A DNA stretch of 64,000 nucleotides from Pedobacter sp. ISL-64 (GTDB lineage Bacteria > Bacteroidota > Bacteroidia > Sphingobacteriales > Sphingobacteriaceae). Both the position numbers and the translations under genes were made by a program. The stretch covers positions 62,001 to 126,000 of the forward strand of contig NZ_JAGGPU010000004.1 of the NCBI RefSeq assembly GCF_018613605.1. The letters run 5' to 3'. Below the pieces are notes generated by a model. It was given only the letters and a program-made list of their open reading frames with translations, made no database searches and was not told the origin of the DNA. Below, piece after piece: positions 1-8,668 of the stretch (the first letter of the stretch is position 1; each line of letters opens with the position of its first letter).

Positions 1-988
1 GGAGTGCACCCGCATCCGGGCCTGATAAAATAGCAAGCCCCACAGTGTTTCCTTTAAAAATCAGATCGAAGGTACTGTTCCGGGTATTGCTTTCGAGCAC
101 CGGGATATTAACAAAACCTGGTCTTCCTTCCAGCCCGTCGATTGGCTTCCAGTTTTTATTGATGTTAAAAGTATTTAAGTTTTCGGCGCTATTAATGCTA
201 AGATATTGTCCTTTGGTATAAGCAAATTTATCAATGATTTTAGGAAGACCTGCCGAAGCTTTCTTGTTGGCATTTTTCTGATTTTCTTCCAGATAAGTTT
301 TAATGGTATTGAAATAAAGTTGTTGGCCAAACGGTGAGGGATGCAGGTTTTTAACATCAGCTGCCCAGGTAAATTCGCCGTTGGCAATACGTTTATCAAC
401 TTCTAAAGCGAGGTTAATAAATGGCAAGTGATAATATTCAGCTAAATCGCTGTGTACTTTTACTTCAGTTGGGATTTTACCTTTATTAAAATCATCATTT
501 TTATCTTCATCTGCAAAAGCCATCATTACGATATCCGTTTTCGGGTTCTTGTTTAAAGTATGTCTGATGATGCCTTCTAAAGCACGACGCTGTGTTTGTT
601 CAGCGGTTTTGTTGGCATGGTCGTTAACAGCCGATTCTAGAAACAAGAGATCAATTTTTCCACTGTCGAGTACATCGCGCTGAAGACGGAACGCGTGTGG
701 CAAACTGCCCAATGATGGAATACCTGCGTTAATGAACCTGAATTTTGTTTGTGGATAAGTTTTGGCTAAATAATTACTTACCAATCCACGCCAGCCTTCC
801 ATATTGGTAATCGACCCGCCTAAAAAAGCAACGGTTACCGCTTCGTTTTTTCCAAATTTTTCTGCTACGGTATGGCTGTAACCATTAAAAGTAATGAACG
901 ATGATGATTGTAACTTGTTTTGAGCAAAGCTTTTGGAAAATAGTGACGTAAACAGTAATGTCAGGCAAAGAAAAGAGGTTAGTTTCAT
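1..988 (-). CDS. SGNH/GDSL-family hydrolase, C-terminus cut by window edge
   Basis: Exported esterase or lipase-like hydrolase of the SGNH fold; its substrate, perhaps an acetylated glycan, cannot be told. The ATG at 988 opens a frame that runs without a stop to base 1, so the protein continues outside the window. Residues 1-22 are a signal peptide ending near SKSFAQ. Block I is GGSIT (Ser about residue 59), block III is ESAVNDHA and block V is the NLHPSPFG segment carrying the catalytic Asp/His region. The last visible residues already lie beyond the SGNH core, suggesting an extra C-terminal domain. The family is clear from the motif order; the precise activity is not. Confidence 0.8.
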   Translation of the reverse strand, partial: MKLTSFLCLTLLFTSLFSKSFAQNKLQSSSFITFNGYSHTVAEKFGKNEAVTVAFLGGSITNMEGWRGLVSNYLAKTYPQTKFRFINAGIPSLGSLPHAFRLQRDVLDSGKIDLLFLESAVNDHANKTAEQTQRRALEGIIRHTLNKNPKTDIVMMAFADEDKNDDFNKGKIPTEVKVHSDLAEYYHLPFINLALEVDKRIANGEFTWAADVKNLHPSPFGQQLYFNTIKTYLEENQKNANKKASAGLPKIIDKFAYTKGQYLSINSAENLNTFNINKNWKPIDGLEGRPGFVNIPVLESNTRNSTFDLIFKGNTVGLAILSGPDAGAL

Positions 989-1160
989 GTTGATTAGAAG
1001 AAATCAAAAGTAATAAAATTTACAATTGATGTGTGTTTCCAGCAATAATTTACTTGCATGATGGGGTAACGAAGCGATTGTCAGCCTAAGGGGTAATTTA
1101 TGGTGCGAAAATCCATATGAATCACAAGAGAATTTAAAAGAGGCGAGTCGATTAGAAGTA

Positions 1161-1263
1161 TCGTCATTTCGATCCCGAAGATTCGGGAAGAAATCTTTAA
1201 GTTCGATTTAATAACATAGTTTAAAGATCTCTCCACTCCGCGGTGCTTCGGTCGAGATGACGA
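1161..1263. repeat. REP-like element, 'CGTCATTTCGA' family, copy 1
   Basis: Begins CGTCATTTCGA and ends TCGAGATGACG, with an inner AAATCTTT.../AAAGATCT part, so the whole can fold as a long hairpin. The same architecture recurs at 28375-28503, 35045-35140, 38357-38447, 40638-40711 and 40892-41008, always between genes. Confidence 0.8.
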
Positions 1264-1375
1264 TATTTCTATTGGAATCTGTCAATGATAATGGAGTCGA
1301 AGGGTAATTTAAAGACAGTACCTTTCCGTTTTGCTTTGCCTGCGGCTTGGTGCTCACTCTAATCGGGGTTAGGTG

Positions 1376-1503
1376 GCCCGTTAGGTGGTAGTATTTTTGC
1401 CAGGGCGCTTACCTGCACGAACCTTTGTTTATAAACCCGGTAGCAGCGGCAGCCCCCGATTCTTCATTGGGGCTACAGCGAATAACGGGGCTGCTGTTCC
1501 CGA
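1376..1503. repeat. 128-bp direct repeat, copy 1
   Basis: Starts GCCCGTTAGGTGGTA and ends GCTGCTGTTCCCGA. It matches 1664-1791 with only a few substitutions and the same length. The 3' half contains an imperfect palindrome around GGCAGCCCCCGAT. Confidence 0.85.
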
Positions 1504-1663
1504 TTATTACTAAACGCTCATTTTCAGAAATAAAACCATATAAAAGTTAATAGGAGAGCAATGCCAGTACAACATATCTGGGTTTCCTCCCGCTTTCCGT
1601 TTTATCCCGATGAATTATCGGGATGTTCACTCCATCCGATAGCTATCGGATCGGGGCTAGATA

Positions 1664-1791
1664 GCCCGTTAGGTGGTATTATTTTTGCCAGGGCGCTTAC
1701 CTGCACGAACCTTTGTTAATAAACCCGGTAGTAGCGGCAGCCCCCGATTCTTCATTGGGGCTACAGCGAATAACGGGGCTGCTGTTCCCGA
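1664..1791. repeat. 128-bp direct repeat, copy 2
   Basis: Second copy of the 1376-1503 repeat, 160 bp after the first. A diverged relative sharing AAACCCGGTAGTAGCG is at about 35378-35445, where the palindromic centre is different. Confidence 0.85.
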
Positions 1792-1833
1792 AGAGCTGCT
1801 GAACGATCGTTTTCAAAAAAAGAATATCGATGT

Positions 1834-2925
1834 TTAGTTTGTCGCAAGTTTTTTCTTCCTTCTAAACCTTTTCACCTGCCCCATGTGTTCAGTCGGGATA
1901 TTATCGCCCAGCAATTTTCCCCAGGGTTTAAGTCCATCAATCCGATCAAAGATGATTTTCAGTACCGCAATAAAAGGAATGGAAAGGAACATTCCGGGGA
2001 TGCCCCAAAGTGCAGCACCCATTAATACAATTACGATAGAAATAAGTGCGTTGATCTGTACCTTGCTCGAAACAATGCGCGGTACAAGGATATTGTTATC
2101 AATAAACTGGATGAGTGCATAGGCACCTATAATTAATAATTGAGTGGTAAAACCATCCATGGTTAAAGTTGCCATTAACACAGGTAAAGCTATCGCTATA
2201 ATACCGCCGATGTAGGGTAGCAGGTTCAGTATTGCCCCTATAACACCAATTAAAATGGCATTTTGTACACCGAGGATCAGCAGAGCCGCGGAGTTCATCA
2301 CTGCAACAATTGAAGTTTCGATCAATAAACCGATAATATAACTTTGTATTGCTGCTTTCGTTTCACCTAAAATTTCGGCAACTTTTTGTTTGTTCTCCTC
2401 CGAAAACACTTCATAAATAAAATTAAGGATCAATGTTTTGTACAGCAAGATCAGAAAAGTATAAACGGGGATTAAAAAAACGACACTGAGCACACCCATT
2501 AAGCCACTTAAGGTTTGGCCAATTAAAGCTTTACTTCCATTTGCAGCATCGTTAACCATTTGCATCTGTTTTTGCGAGGAGATACCAAAGGTAGTTTGCA
2601 GCCAGGTTCTGATTTCCTCTAACAGTTGCGATAATTTGTGCTTAATGCTTTCCAGATCGTCGAAAAAGTGGGCAACCTGCGAGGATAGAAAATAGAGTAT
2701 GGCAATTACGACAACAATACCGATAATCATAGCGAGCATAATGCTTACTATTTTAGGCATTTTTCTTTCAAAACGATTGGTAAGTGGGTTAAGCAATATC
2801 GCAATTAGCGCAGCGAAAGCAAGTGGCACAAGAATATCTCTCAGCACACTCATTATAAATACTGTAATTACTAATCCTAAAAGAATTACAGGAGCTTTGA
2901 TGTAAAATGGGTAGGTTTTAAGCAT
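1834..2925 (-). CDS. AI-2E family transporter (PerM/YdiK-like)
   Basis: Polytopic inner-membrane protein of the AI-2E/UPF0118 family, named for autoinducer-2 export but also containing ion antiporters; the substrate here is unknown. At 363 aa it has the usual length. It shows two N-terminal hydrophobic helices, a charged amphipathic stretch (about 75-130), then the typical helical core with the family signature around PYIGGIIAIALPV and a C-terminal helix ending GMFLSIPFIAVLKIIFD. The tail is basic (RFRRKKK). It is a single gene, transcribed away from the esterase at 3111. Confidence 0.9.
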   Translation of the reverse strand: MLKTYPFYIKAPVILLGLVITVFIMSVLRDILVPLAFAALIAILLNPLTNRFERKMPKIVSIMLAMIIGIVVVIAILYFLSSQVAHFFDDLESIKHKLSQLLEEIRTWLQTTFGISSQKQMQMVNDAANGSKALIGQTLSGLMGVLSVVFLIPVYTFLILLYKTLILNFIYEVFSEENKQKVAEILGETKAAIQSYIIGLLIETSIVAVMNSAALLILGVQNAILIGVIGAILNLLPYIGGIIAIALPVLMATLTMDGFTTQLLIIGAYALIQFIDNNILVPRIVSSKVQINALISIVIVLMGAALWGIPGMFLSIPFIAVLKIIFDRIDGLKPWGKLLGDNIPTEHMGQVKRFRRKKKLATN

Positions 2926-3110
2926 TTTTAGATGGGTTCACCGTTCAACAACCAAAAGGTAATAAAATTGTTTTAAAGTTTTTTAGCTGTTTAAGGAATA
3001 GATGAGCAGGACATCATTATTTTTTTGGTGTCGATTCGCAGAAATAGCAAACAATATCCAGTTATTTTATAAATTTAGCACCATATTATAATAATAATTA
3101 AAAACTCCCC

Positions 3111-3929
3111 ATGAAAAATAGCTTTTTAATAGCCATCTGTTTGTTTTTGTTTAGCCACGTTTTAAGCGCTGCGGAAGTAGATACCGCTTTAACCTTTAGC
3201 AAATCGATGAACAAAAATATTAAAGCAGTGGTAATTAAACCCGATAGCTATAAAACAGGAAAAACGTTCCCCGTGGTTTACCTGCTCCATGGTGCTGGCG
3301 GTAACTATGCCGAATGGGCCAAAAAAGTGCCGGGGATTAAAAATCTGGCCGACCAATACCAGTTTATTATTGTGTGCCCTGATGGTAATGTAACCAGTTG
3401 GTATTTCGATAGTCCGGTAGATCCTGAATGGAAATACGAAACCTACGTAGCTAAAGAGTTGGTAAGCTATATTGATGAACATTATAAAACCATAGCCGAA
3501 AAAAAGGGTAGGGCCATTACCGGTTTGAGCATGGGCGGCCATGGTGCACTATACCTGGCCATTAAACACCAGGATGTTTATGGTGCCGTAGGCAGTATGA
3601 GTGGTGGTGTAGACATTAAACCTTTTCCGAATGGGTGGAATATCTCGAAAAGATTGGGAACACAGGATGAATTTCCAGAACGTTGGAAACAGAACAGTGT
3701 GATTGATATGATTTATCGCATTAAGCCAGGATCACTTGCTATTGCCATTGACTGTGGTACTGAAGACTTTTTCTATAAAATGAATGTACGTTTGCATGAT
3801 GAGCTCCTGTATAACAACATTCCTCACGATTTTACTGCCAGACCTGGTGTACACAACTGGGATTATTGGGCCAATGCGATTAAGTTTCAGAGCGTTTTCT
3901 TAAGCAATTATTTTAACGCAAAACCTTAA
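3111..3929 (+). CDS. Secreted alpha/beta-hydrolase esterase (esterase D-like)
   Basis: Predicted exported carboxylesterase of the putative esterase family (feruloyl/tributyrin/S-formylglutathione hydrolase type). Residues 1-20 form a signal peptide. The oxyanion region is LLHGAGGNYAEW, the nucleophile elbow is GLSMGGHGA, an acidic DCGTEDFF lies near residue 225, and the catalytic His is in GVHNWDYW. The length of 272 aa is normal. It converges with the response regulator at 3936, leaving only 6 bp. Feruloyl or acetyl ester cleavage is plausible but cannot be distinguished. Confidence 0.85.
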   Translation: MKNSFLIAICLFLFSHVLSAAEVDTALTFSKSMNKNIKAVVIKPDSYKTGKTFPVVYLLHGAGGNYAEWAKKVPGIKNLADQYQFIIVCPDGNVTSWYFDSPVDPEWKYETYVAKELVSYIDEHYKTIAEKKGRAITGLSMGGHGALYLAIKHQDVYGAVGSMSGGVDIKPFPNGWNISKRLGTQDEFPERWKQNSVIDMIYRIKPGSLAIAIDCGTEDFFYKMNVRLHDELLYNNIPHDFTARPGVHNWDYWANAIKFQSVFLSNYFNAKP

Positions 3930-3935
3930 TGTAAT

Positions 3936-4313
3936 TTAGGCAGCAAGCTGTGCACTTATTTTATTAACCAGGTTGCTGATATCGAATGGCTTGGCAATGA
4001 AATCGTTAGGATGACAAATAATGCCGCCCGTATCGTTTAAATTATGACTGGCCGAAATCATAATTACCGGAATGTGCAGGGTTAACTCGTTTGCTTTGAG
4101 TAGATTGCAAAGATCTCGCCCATCGAGGGCACCTAGCATCACATCCAGCAAAATTAAATCGGGTTTAAATTCGCTAATCCGGTGGTTAAAATGACTTGCA
4201 TCCATTAATCCACTTACCTGATAGCCTTCCAGTCTTAAAATTAATTCTATAACCTCCAGTATTTCCTGATTATCATCTACCACTAATATCTTTTTCATCT
4301 TCTCGTTCTCCAT
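3936..4313 (-). CDS. Single-domain response regulator (receiver only)
   Basis: CheY-like phosphoreceiver of 125 aa with no output domain, so it probably acts by protein-protein contact in a phosphorelay. The acidic pair is D13/D14, the phospho-acceptor is D57 in LILLDVML, the switch position is S87 in MISAS, and the conserved Lys is K108 in IAKPFD. The ATG at 4313 is used; an internal ATG six codons later (MKKILVVDD) is equally possible. No kinase gene is adjacent, so its partner is elsewhere. Confidence 0.9.
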   Translation of the reverse strand: MENEKMKKILVVDDNQEILEVIELILRLEGYQVSGLMDASHFNHRISEFKPDLILLDVMLGALDGRDLCNLLKANELTLHIPVIMISASHNLNDTGGIICHPNDFIAKPFDISNLVNKISAQLAA

Positions 4314-4656
4314 CAGGTTATTGCGATTGTGTTTAACGTGCTGTAAATAAATGCCTTATGACTGATTAACAAAGGCGGGGCTAAAAGGTTTCGATCTATT
4401 TTGACGAAAGCACAACGGTTAGTTTTAAACGTGCCTGTAATTCAATGGGAAAAAATAATGAGCAGGCTCGTAAAGATGCTAATCGCAATGAAATTAAAAT
4501 GATGTAGCGATAGTAATGTAGTTTGCATTAAAATTAATACATCATTTTAAGTAAAAAATTAACTTTTAGATTACATACAAGCTAAAGACTTACCATATTT
4601 TTGACCGTTCTCGAAATCTTATTTATAAAACAGGAAACGAAGATTTAAAACCAAAA
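4314..4656. other. Intergenic stretch, nothing recognised
   Basis: AT-rich sequence between a minus-strand and a plus-strand gene, so it should hold both promoters. I see no convincing full -33/-7 pair, RNA or repeat. Confidence 0.5.
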
Positions 4657-4911
4657 ATGAAATACTTAGTCAAAGAAATCAGTGATGGAAACTGCGATAT
4701 TACATTATTGCCAGAAAACCTGAATGATAGAAATCTTTTAGCCGAAACAACGAAAAACCTTCAGCACGATTATCAAGAAGCTATTCAATCGCATTATGAG
4801 CATGCGTTGAAAAATGAAGTTCATGGCAATGCGGCATTTGTTTCCTTAAACAACGAGGAAAGCAATTATCCGAAAAGAGTAAACGTAAATTACCAGATTA
4901 TCCTAAGTTAA
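4657..4911 (+). CDS. Small hypothetical protein, 84 aa
   Basis: Unrecognised soluble acidic protein with no signal peptide or membrane segment. The ATG at 4657 follows an A-rich leader. A hairpin terminator 20 bp after the stop (4931-4964) supports a real monocistronic gene. The middle (about 25-55) is predicted helical and rich in His, Gln and Glu; the end carries a VNVNYQIIL strand. No function can be assigned. Confidence 0.6.
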   Translation: MKYLVKEISDGNCDITLLPENLNDRNLLAETTKNLQHDYQEAIQSHYEHALKNEVHGNAAFVSLNNEESNYPKRVNVNYQIILS

Positions 4912-4930
4912 GCGGATATTCTTCTGGCAA

Positions 4931-4964
4931 AGGCTTTCTTTATGGCAAAGAAAGCCTGTTTTGT
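4931..4964 (+). terminator. Rho-independent terminator
   Basis: Stem AGGCTTTCTT (4931-4940) pairs with AAGAAAGCCT (4948-4957), followed by GTTTTGTTTT. It lies just after the 84-aa gene. Confidence 0.8.
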
Positions 4965-5080
4965 TTTAGGATTCTTTTACTCAAAGTCCTTAAAAATAGC
5001 TCAGAACAATTGCCGTATAAAAATTGTTTTTTAAGCAATTAGCGGATTTATCTGTAAGGTTTTATGCCAACTTAAAAACG

Positions 5081-5983
5081 ATGTCGAGGCAAATTTACAA
5101 TAGAACCATCAAAGTTGATGGAATTGATCTTTTCTACCGCGAGGCAGGAGACGAGAAGAATCCATCTCTACTGCTTTTACATGGGTTCCCAACCTCATCA
5201 ATAGCTTTCAAGAATATGATGATTGCCATGTCTGACCGGTATCACCTTGTTGCACCAGATTATCCCGGTTTTGGCTTCAGTGAGTTTCCTGTGCCGGATA
5301 ATTTCGAATATACATTTGGCAACATATCAGCCTTGATAAACAAACTCACAGTAGCCATAAATCTAGATAAGTTCTTTATTTATCTCCATGATTATGGTGC
5401 GCCAATCGGACTTCAATTATGTATAAACCATCCGGAAAAAATTTCTGGTATAATTGTTCAGAGCGGCAATGCATATCGTGAGGGCATGGGGCCTGAATGG
5501 GACGAGTATATCGACTATTGGTACAATCCAACACCTGTAAAAAAGAACAAGCTTATTAAATTCTTAAGTAAGGAAGGTATAAAAAATCAATACTTCGGTG
5601 GGCTTCCAGAAGAAATATTATCTAAAGTCAGCCCGGAATTGTGGATGCTCGACTGGGAGTTTCTGAAAAGGCCAGGGAACATCGAAAGGCAGTTTGAGTT
5701 AAACTGTGATTTCAAAACCCACTTAGAAATGTTTCCAATTTATCAGGCGTATTTTCGCAATCACCAGCCGCCAGCGCTCGTTATATGGGGGAAGTATGAA
5801 ATATTTTTTTCAGTAAAGGAAGTTTCATGTTACAAACGAGACTTACCGGATGCACAAATCCATATTTTAGATGGCGGGCACGATGTGCTTGATACTCATT
5901 TTGATGAGGTACTAATGCTAATAAGCAATTTTATTAATGATCTACTTAAGGCGGATACACTTGATCCAAATGCAGTAAAATAA
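5081..5983 (+). CDS. Alpha/beta hydrolase (haloalkane dehalogenase/epoxide hydrolase-like)
   Basis: Cytoplasmic alpha/beta hydrolase of about 300 aa. The ATG at 5081 (MSRQIYNRTI) is preferred because the 19 codons upstream would need a TTG start. The oxyanion motif is LLLLHGFPTSS. The nucleophile elbow reads LHDYGAPIG, with Asp rather than Ser, which places it with epoxide hydrolases and haloalkane dehalogenases. The general base is the His of DGGHDVLDTH. The usual acid position WGKxD reads WGKYE, a conservative change. The substrate is unknown. It converges with the DUF1569 gene. Confidence 0.82.
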   Translation: MSRQIYNRTIKVDGIDLFYREAGDEKNPSLLLLHGFPTSSIAFKNMMIAMSDRYHLVAPDYPGFGFSEFPVPDNFEYTFGNISALINKLTVAINLDKFFIYLHDYGAPIGLQLCINHPEKISGIIVQSGNAYREGMGPEWDEYIDYWYNPTPVKKNKLIKFLSKEGIKNQYFGGLPEEILSKVSPELWMLDWEFLKRPGNIERQFELNCDFKTHLEMFPIYQAYFRNHQPPALVIWGKYEIFFSVKEVSCYKRDLPDAQIHILDGGHDVLDTHFDEVLMLISNFINDLLKADTLDPNAVK

Positions 5984-6010
5984 AAATGGTGTTGATTCAT
6001 TGTGCTTTTC

Positions 6011-6499
6011 TCAACATGGGCCGTAAATGGTGGATGCTGTTATTAATCCGAATTGCTGCAAATGGTGATAAAAATGTTTGCTATGCCATATCAGCCATTC
6101 TTTATAGGTCATTGGTCCAAATGCGCCATGTATTTCGGTTTTTCCAGGTTCAGCGAAATACCGGTCAAAATCATGAAGTTCTGTCATTAACTGTTGAGTG
6201 GCACTAACCAGATCTGGATACAGTAACTTTTGCTGAGGTGTTCCGAATACTACATTCCTTGGTATTTCTACAGCGGTGTAGATATTGATTTGTCTGGCGC
6301 TATTTGCTTCTTCTTCTGAAACTTCACAGAAAGGTTTCTTTTTACCATTGGTATATTCAACCTGGTTTATCAAGTGTTCAACCATTTGTTGTGCGGTCAT
6401 TTTTCCCCAAATAGCAAAAGTGTTTGGTTGAAGTTTTAGCAACAGGCTTTCTAAATATTTACGGTTCTTTGGTGCTATTAGCTCGGTTAGCGGGTTCAT
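6011..6499 (-). CDS. DUF1569 / DinB-superfamily protein
   Basis: Four-helix-bundle protein of the DinB/YfiT-like superfamily. It shows IWGKMTAQQMVEHL near residue 30 and the C-terminal signature WLIWHSKHFYHHLQQFG; the His residues of these helices usually bind a divalent metal. Members act as thiol-S-transferases or are of unknown function; none can be chosen here. Length of 162 aa is typical. Overlapping frames on the plus strand are its shadows. Confidence 0.8.
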   Translation of the reverse strand: MNPLTELIAPKNRKYLESLLLKLQPNTFAIWGKMTAQQMVEHLINQVEYTNGKKKPFCEVSEEEANSARQINIYTAVEIPRNVVFGTPQQKLLYPDLVSATQQLMTELHDFDRYFAEPGKTEIHGAFGPMTYKEWLIWHSKHFYHHLQQFGLITASTIYGPC

Positions 6500-6937
6500 T
6501 TTATATGGGATGCAGGTTTTACAGGTAAGCTGATGTACAAATATATGCTATAGGGTAGGCACAGAGTGGGGTGATACAAGACAATTATAAGGCGATATTT
6601 GCCAATTATATATTATCGCAGTAATAATTGAAATAGATTTTTGATCTCCTTTTTCCGGATTCCTCATTTTAGCGATGAGGATAAATAACTTTTAAACAAA
6701 AAAGGGTGTCCTAGCTTTTTGGACACCCTCTTTGATTTTTTTCTGCGGGGAAAGATGGAGCAGTTTAGTTTAATAAACGATATTATGATACCTTATAATC
6801 AAAAGGTAGTTCTGCGCAGATTATTTATTGGCTTTAGTCGGCAACTGCAGCTTCAACAAATATTTTCCAAAACTTTTAAAATGAACCTGCTAATCACTTT
6901 GCCGAAAAACAAATGGCAATCTTTGGGATATCCAAGC
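6500..6937. other. Intergenic region with one terminator
   Basis: Contains the bidirectional terminator at 6704-6728. An open frame at 6719-7030 (+) starts inside that hairpin and runs antisense into the zinc-ribbon gene, so I do not count it. Nothing else is recognised. Confidence 0.55.
6704..6733. terminator. Bidirectional Rho-independent terminator
   Basis: GGGTGTCC (6704-6711) and GGACACCC (6721-6728) form an 8-bp stem, with an A-run before and a T-rich run after. It ends the minus-strand zinc-ribbon/TNT operon. Confidence 0.85.
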
Positions 6938-7354
6938 TTAAATTTCGTTATATTTCCATACGCCGGAAATGGTAAGCAAAGTCAGTCCAGGTTGTTTTTC
7001 ACCATAGCTGAAAACACAAATATATTTTGAATGACAAGACGGACAATCTGTTCCAAAGTACAATGTTGGTAAGTCATTTACTGTCAATTCTCCAAAGTGA
7101 AGTAAATTTATGGAGGTTTCGGAGGCAATTTTGTTTTTTAACAATTCATTTTTAGCTAAAACTTTTTCGTTATTGTACAATTGAAAAATCGGAAAGCCTG
7201 ATTCATAAGGTGTTATTTTAACGATATTTTCATGTCCACAGTTACAACATCTGAATTTTACTTCTGTTGCGTTACCGATCTCTGCATTACTGAACATGTT
7301 TTTGACAACAGAAACCTGTTTTTCAATGAATATTTTTTTTGAAATGGAATACAT
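6938..7354 (-). CDS. Zinc-ribbon protein, possible immunity partner of the TNT lipoprotein
   Basis: Unrecognised 138-aa cytoplasmic protein. It has two Cys pairs, CCNCGHENIV near residue 36 and CPSCHSKYIC near residue 105, which together look like one split zinc-binding site. No signal peptide is seen. It starts only 10 bp after the stop of the TNT-like lipoprotein gene and is followed by a strong terminator, so the two form an operon. A short soluble gene directly behind a toxin-domain gene is the usual position of an immunity gene, but no immunity family is recognised; that role is inference. Confidence 0.65.
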   Translation of the reverse strand: MYSISKKIFIEKQVSVVKNMFSNAEIGNATEVKFRCCNCGHENIVKITPYESGFPIFQLYNNEKVLAKNELLKNKIASETSINLLHFGELTVNDLPTLYFGTDCPSCHSKYICVFSYGEKQPGLTLLTISGVWKYNEI

Positions 7355-7364
7355 CTAAATGATT

Positions 7365-8081
7365 TTATTGTGCAATAACTACGCCCACAGCTCCTGGGTA
7401 TTTTCCACTCGGGTTTTTCTTAATTGTTACTTTAATATACCCTTCTTGGGCCAATTTATTCCAGGTTTTTTGGTAGCCAGTCGCTGGATCGATCGGGATT
7501 TTCCACATGGTCTGCTTACCATAGCCCACCTGATTAAACCAAGGAATAATATCTGCTGTTTGGCCTTTGAAATTTAATGAATTATTTAAAACTTCGATTT
7601 CATAATAAAAATCATAAGTATTTTCAGGTTGATTCAAGGCTCTTTGCCCGAAGGTATACACGGATCCATTGATGACTGGACTTGTAAAACTTCCTCCCAA
7701 GGTCGGAGCCCCTGTTCCGCTGTAGGTTCCAATCGCACCACTGTATCTATCGTATTTTTGTCCCATCGTGATTGGTGTATCATCTACAGTATTGAACCCC
7801 CCGTTTGCAGGTGGCCATTTTCCGTTTAAATTGTTGTTTAAAAATAGCGTTTCCAGGTCGCCCCACTTTTGTTTCTTGTATAAATCGTAAACCTGATCCC
7901 TCATTGTCTGGCTTACAGTGTTTGAAGGATCATAGGTCGCAGCCAGTTGGTTTGCGTTTTTGTAGAATTCAGTGGGTGCCGTAATGGGTGGTTCATCTAA
8001 AAGACCATCCTTATCTGAGCGACAAGCCACAGAGAATAATGCAATGTTTAAAAGTAGTAAGTACTTTAATAAATTTTTCAT
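7365..8081 (-). CDS. Lipoprotein with TNT-like (DUF4237) NAD-glycohydrolase domain
   Basis: 238 aa. The N-terminus is a lipoprotein signal with Cys after FSVA, followed by SDKD-type acidic residues like those of surface-exported Bacteroidota lipoproteins. From about residue 85 it follows the pattern of the tuberculosis necrotizing toxin domain: KWPPANGGF, then GQKYDRYSGAIG, FGQRALN, YYEIEV and a late GYGKQTMW whose Gln matches the essential C-terminal Gln of TNT. Known TNT domains hydrolyse NAD+ and are neutralised by a dedicated immunity protein. A membrane-tethered version with no secretion domain is unusual. Domain call from motif spacing, without profile search. Confidence 0.72.
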   Translation of the reverse strand: MKNLLKYLLLLNIALFSVACRSDKDGLLDEPPITAPTEFYKNANQLAATYDPSNTVSQTMRDQVYDLYKKQKWGDLETLFLNNNLNGKWPPANGGFNTVDDTPITMGQKYDRYSGAIGTYSGTGAPTLGGSFTSPVINGSVYTFGQRALNQPENTYDFYYEIEVLNNSLNFKGQTADIIPWFNQVGYGKQTMWKIPIDPATGYQKTWNKLAQEGYIKVTIKKNPSGKYPGAVGVVIAQ

Positions 8082-8204
8082 AGCTTTTAATTTAGTTTAG
8101 TAAAGTGATGATTTTAAAATAGATCGATAGTGGCAGTAAAATAAGACATTAACTGCATGGCGAATCTAATATTTTTTAATGATAAAAAATACAATTGTAT
8201 AAGA

Positions 8205-8635
8205 ATATTAACTACAAATATAAGGGCACAACCTATATTGGACGTAAAGAGATCAATGAGGAAATAGCCGCCTTAAATAGAAAACTTGCAAAAGCACGAG
8301 ACTCGCTTTTGATGATAAATTGGAATCAGACGATTACAAGAAAATCAAGAAAGAATGTGAAGGTAAGGTTAAGTGTCTCGAAATAAAGCTAACCGAGGTG
8401 AGGCTGTAAAACTCCAACATTTCGAGTATAGATAAAATGCTTTCGCAGGCAATGGGGCGCTTTCACAACTTAGTTCGTTTTACGAAGCTTGCGATGTATT
8501 GAAAAGAGAGTTGTTTGATTCGATATTTCGTGAAATGCTTCGTTTTGACGGATTAACTTATCGAGCCGCTAAATTGAACGAGGCAGCAGAACTTATTTAC
8601 TCGATTCCTAAAGAATTGAGGGGAAATAAAAAGGG
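8205..8635 (+). pseudogene. Serine site-specific recombinase, C-terminal remnant
   Basis: Three reading frames must be joined to rebuild one protein end: YKGTTYIGRKEINEEIAAL (from about 8214), then DDYKKIKKECEGKVKCLE (about 8330-8385), then ISSIDKMLSQAM and FYEACDVLKRELFDSIF through FDGLTYRAAKLNEA to 8635. The coiled-coil region and the ending resemble the C-terminal part of large serine recombinases of Bacteroidota mobile elements. The catalytic N-terminal domain is missing and there are at least two frameshifts and a stop, so it is dead. It ends at a terminator next to a degenerate tRNA-Leu. Confidence 0.65.
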
Positions 8636-8665
8636 AAGTCTAATCATCAGATCAGACTTCCCTTT
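8633..8665 (+). terminator. Rho-independent terminator
   Basis: GGGAAGTCT (8633-8641) pairs with AGACTTCCC (8654-8662), followed by TTTG. It closes the recombinase remnant. Confidence 0.75.
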
Positions 8666-8668
8666 GTG

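Larger units (their letters stand above)
989..1833. other. Repeat-rich intergenic region, no gene
   Basis: No convincing reading frame. It holds one REP-like element (1161-1263), two copies of a 128-bp direct repeat (1376-1503 and 1664-1791), and between them palindromes built on CCCGAT/ATCGGG and CCGATAGCTATCGG. Confidence 0.75.

Noticed and set aside
5024..5080. Longer N-terminus of the alpha/beta hydrolase
   Set aside because: Would require a TTG start, while the ATG at 5081 fits the family start directly before the first strand.
5986..6207. 73-codon plus-strand frame after the alpha/beta hydrolase
   Set aside because: It is antisense to the end of the DUF1569 gene, which has clear family motifs.
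6719..7030. 103-codon open frame on the plus strand
   Set aside because: It begins inside a terminator hairpin and is antisense to the zinc-ribbon gene; composition is not protein-like.
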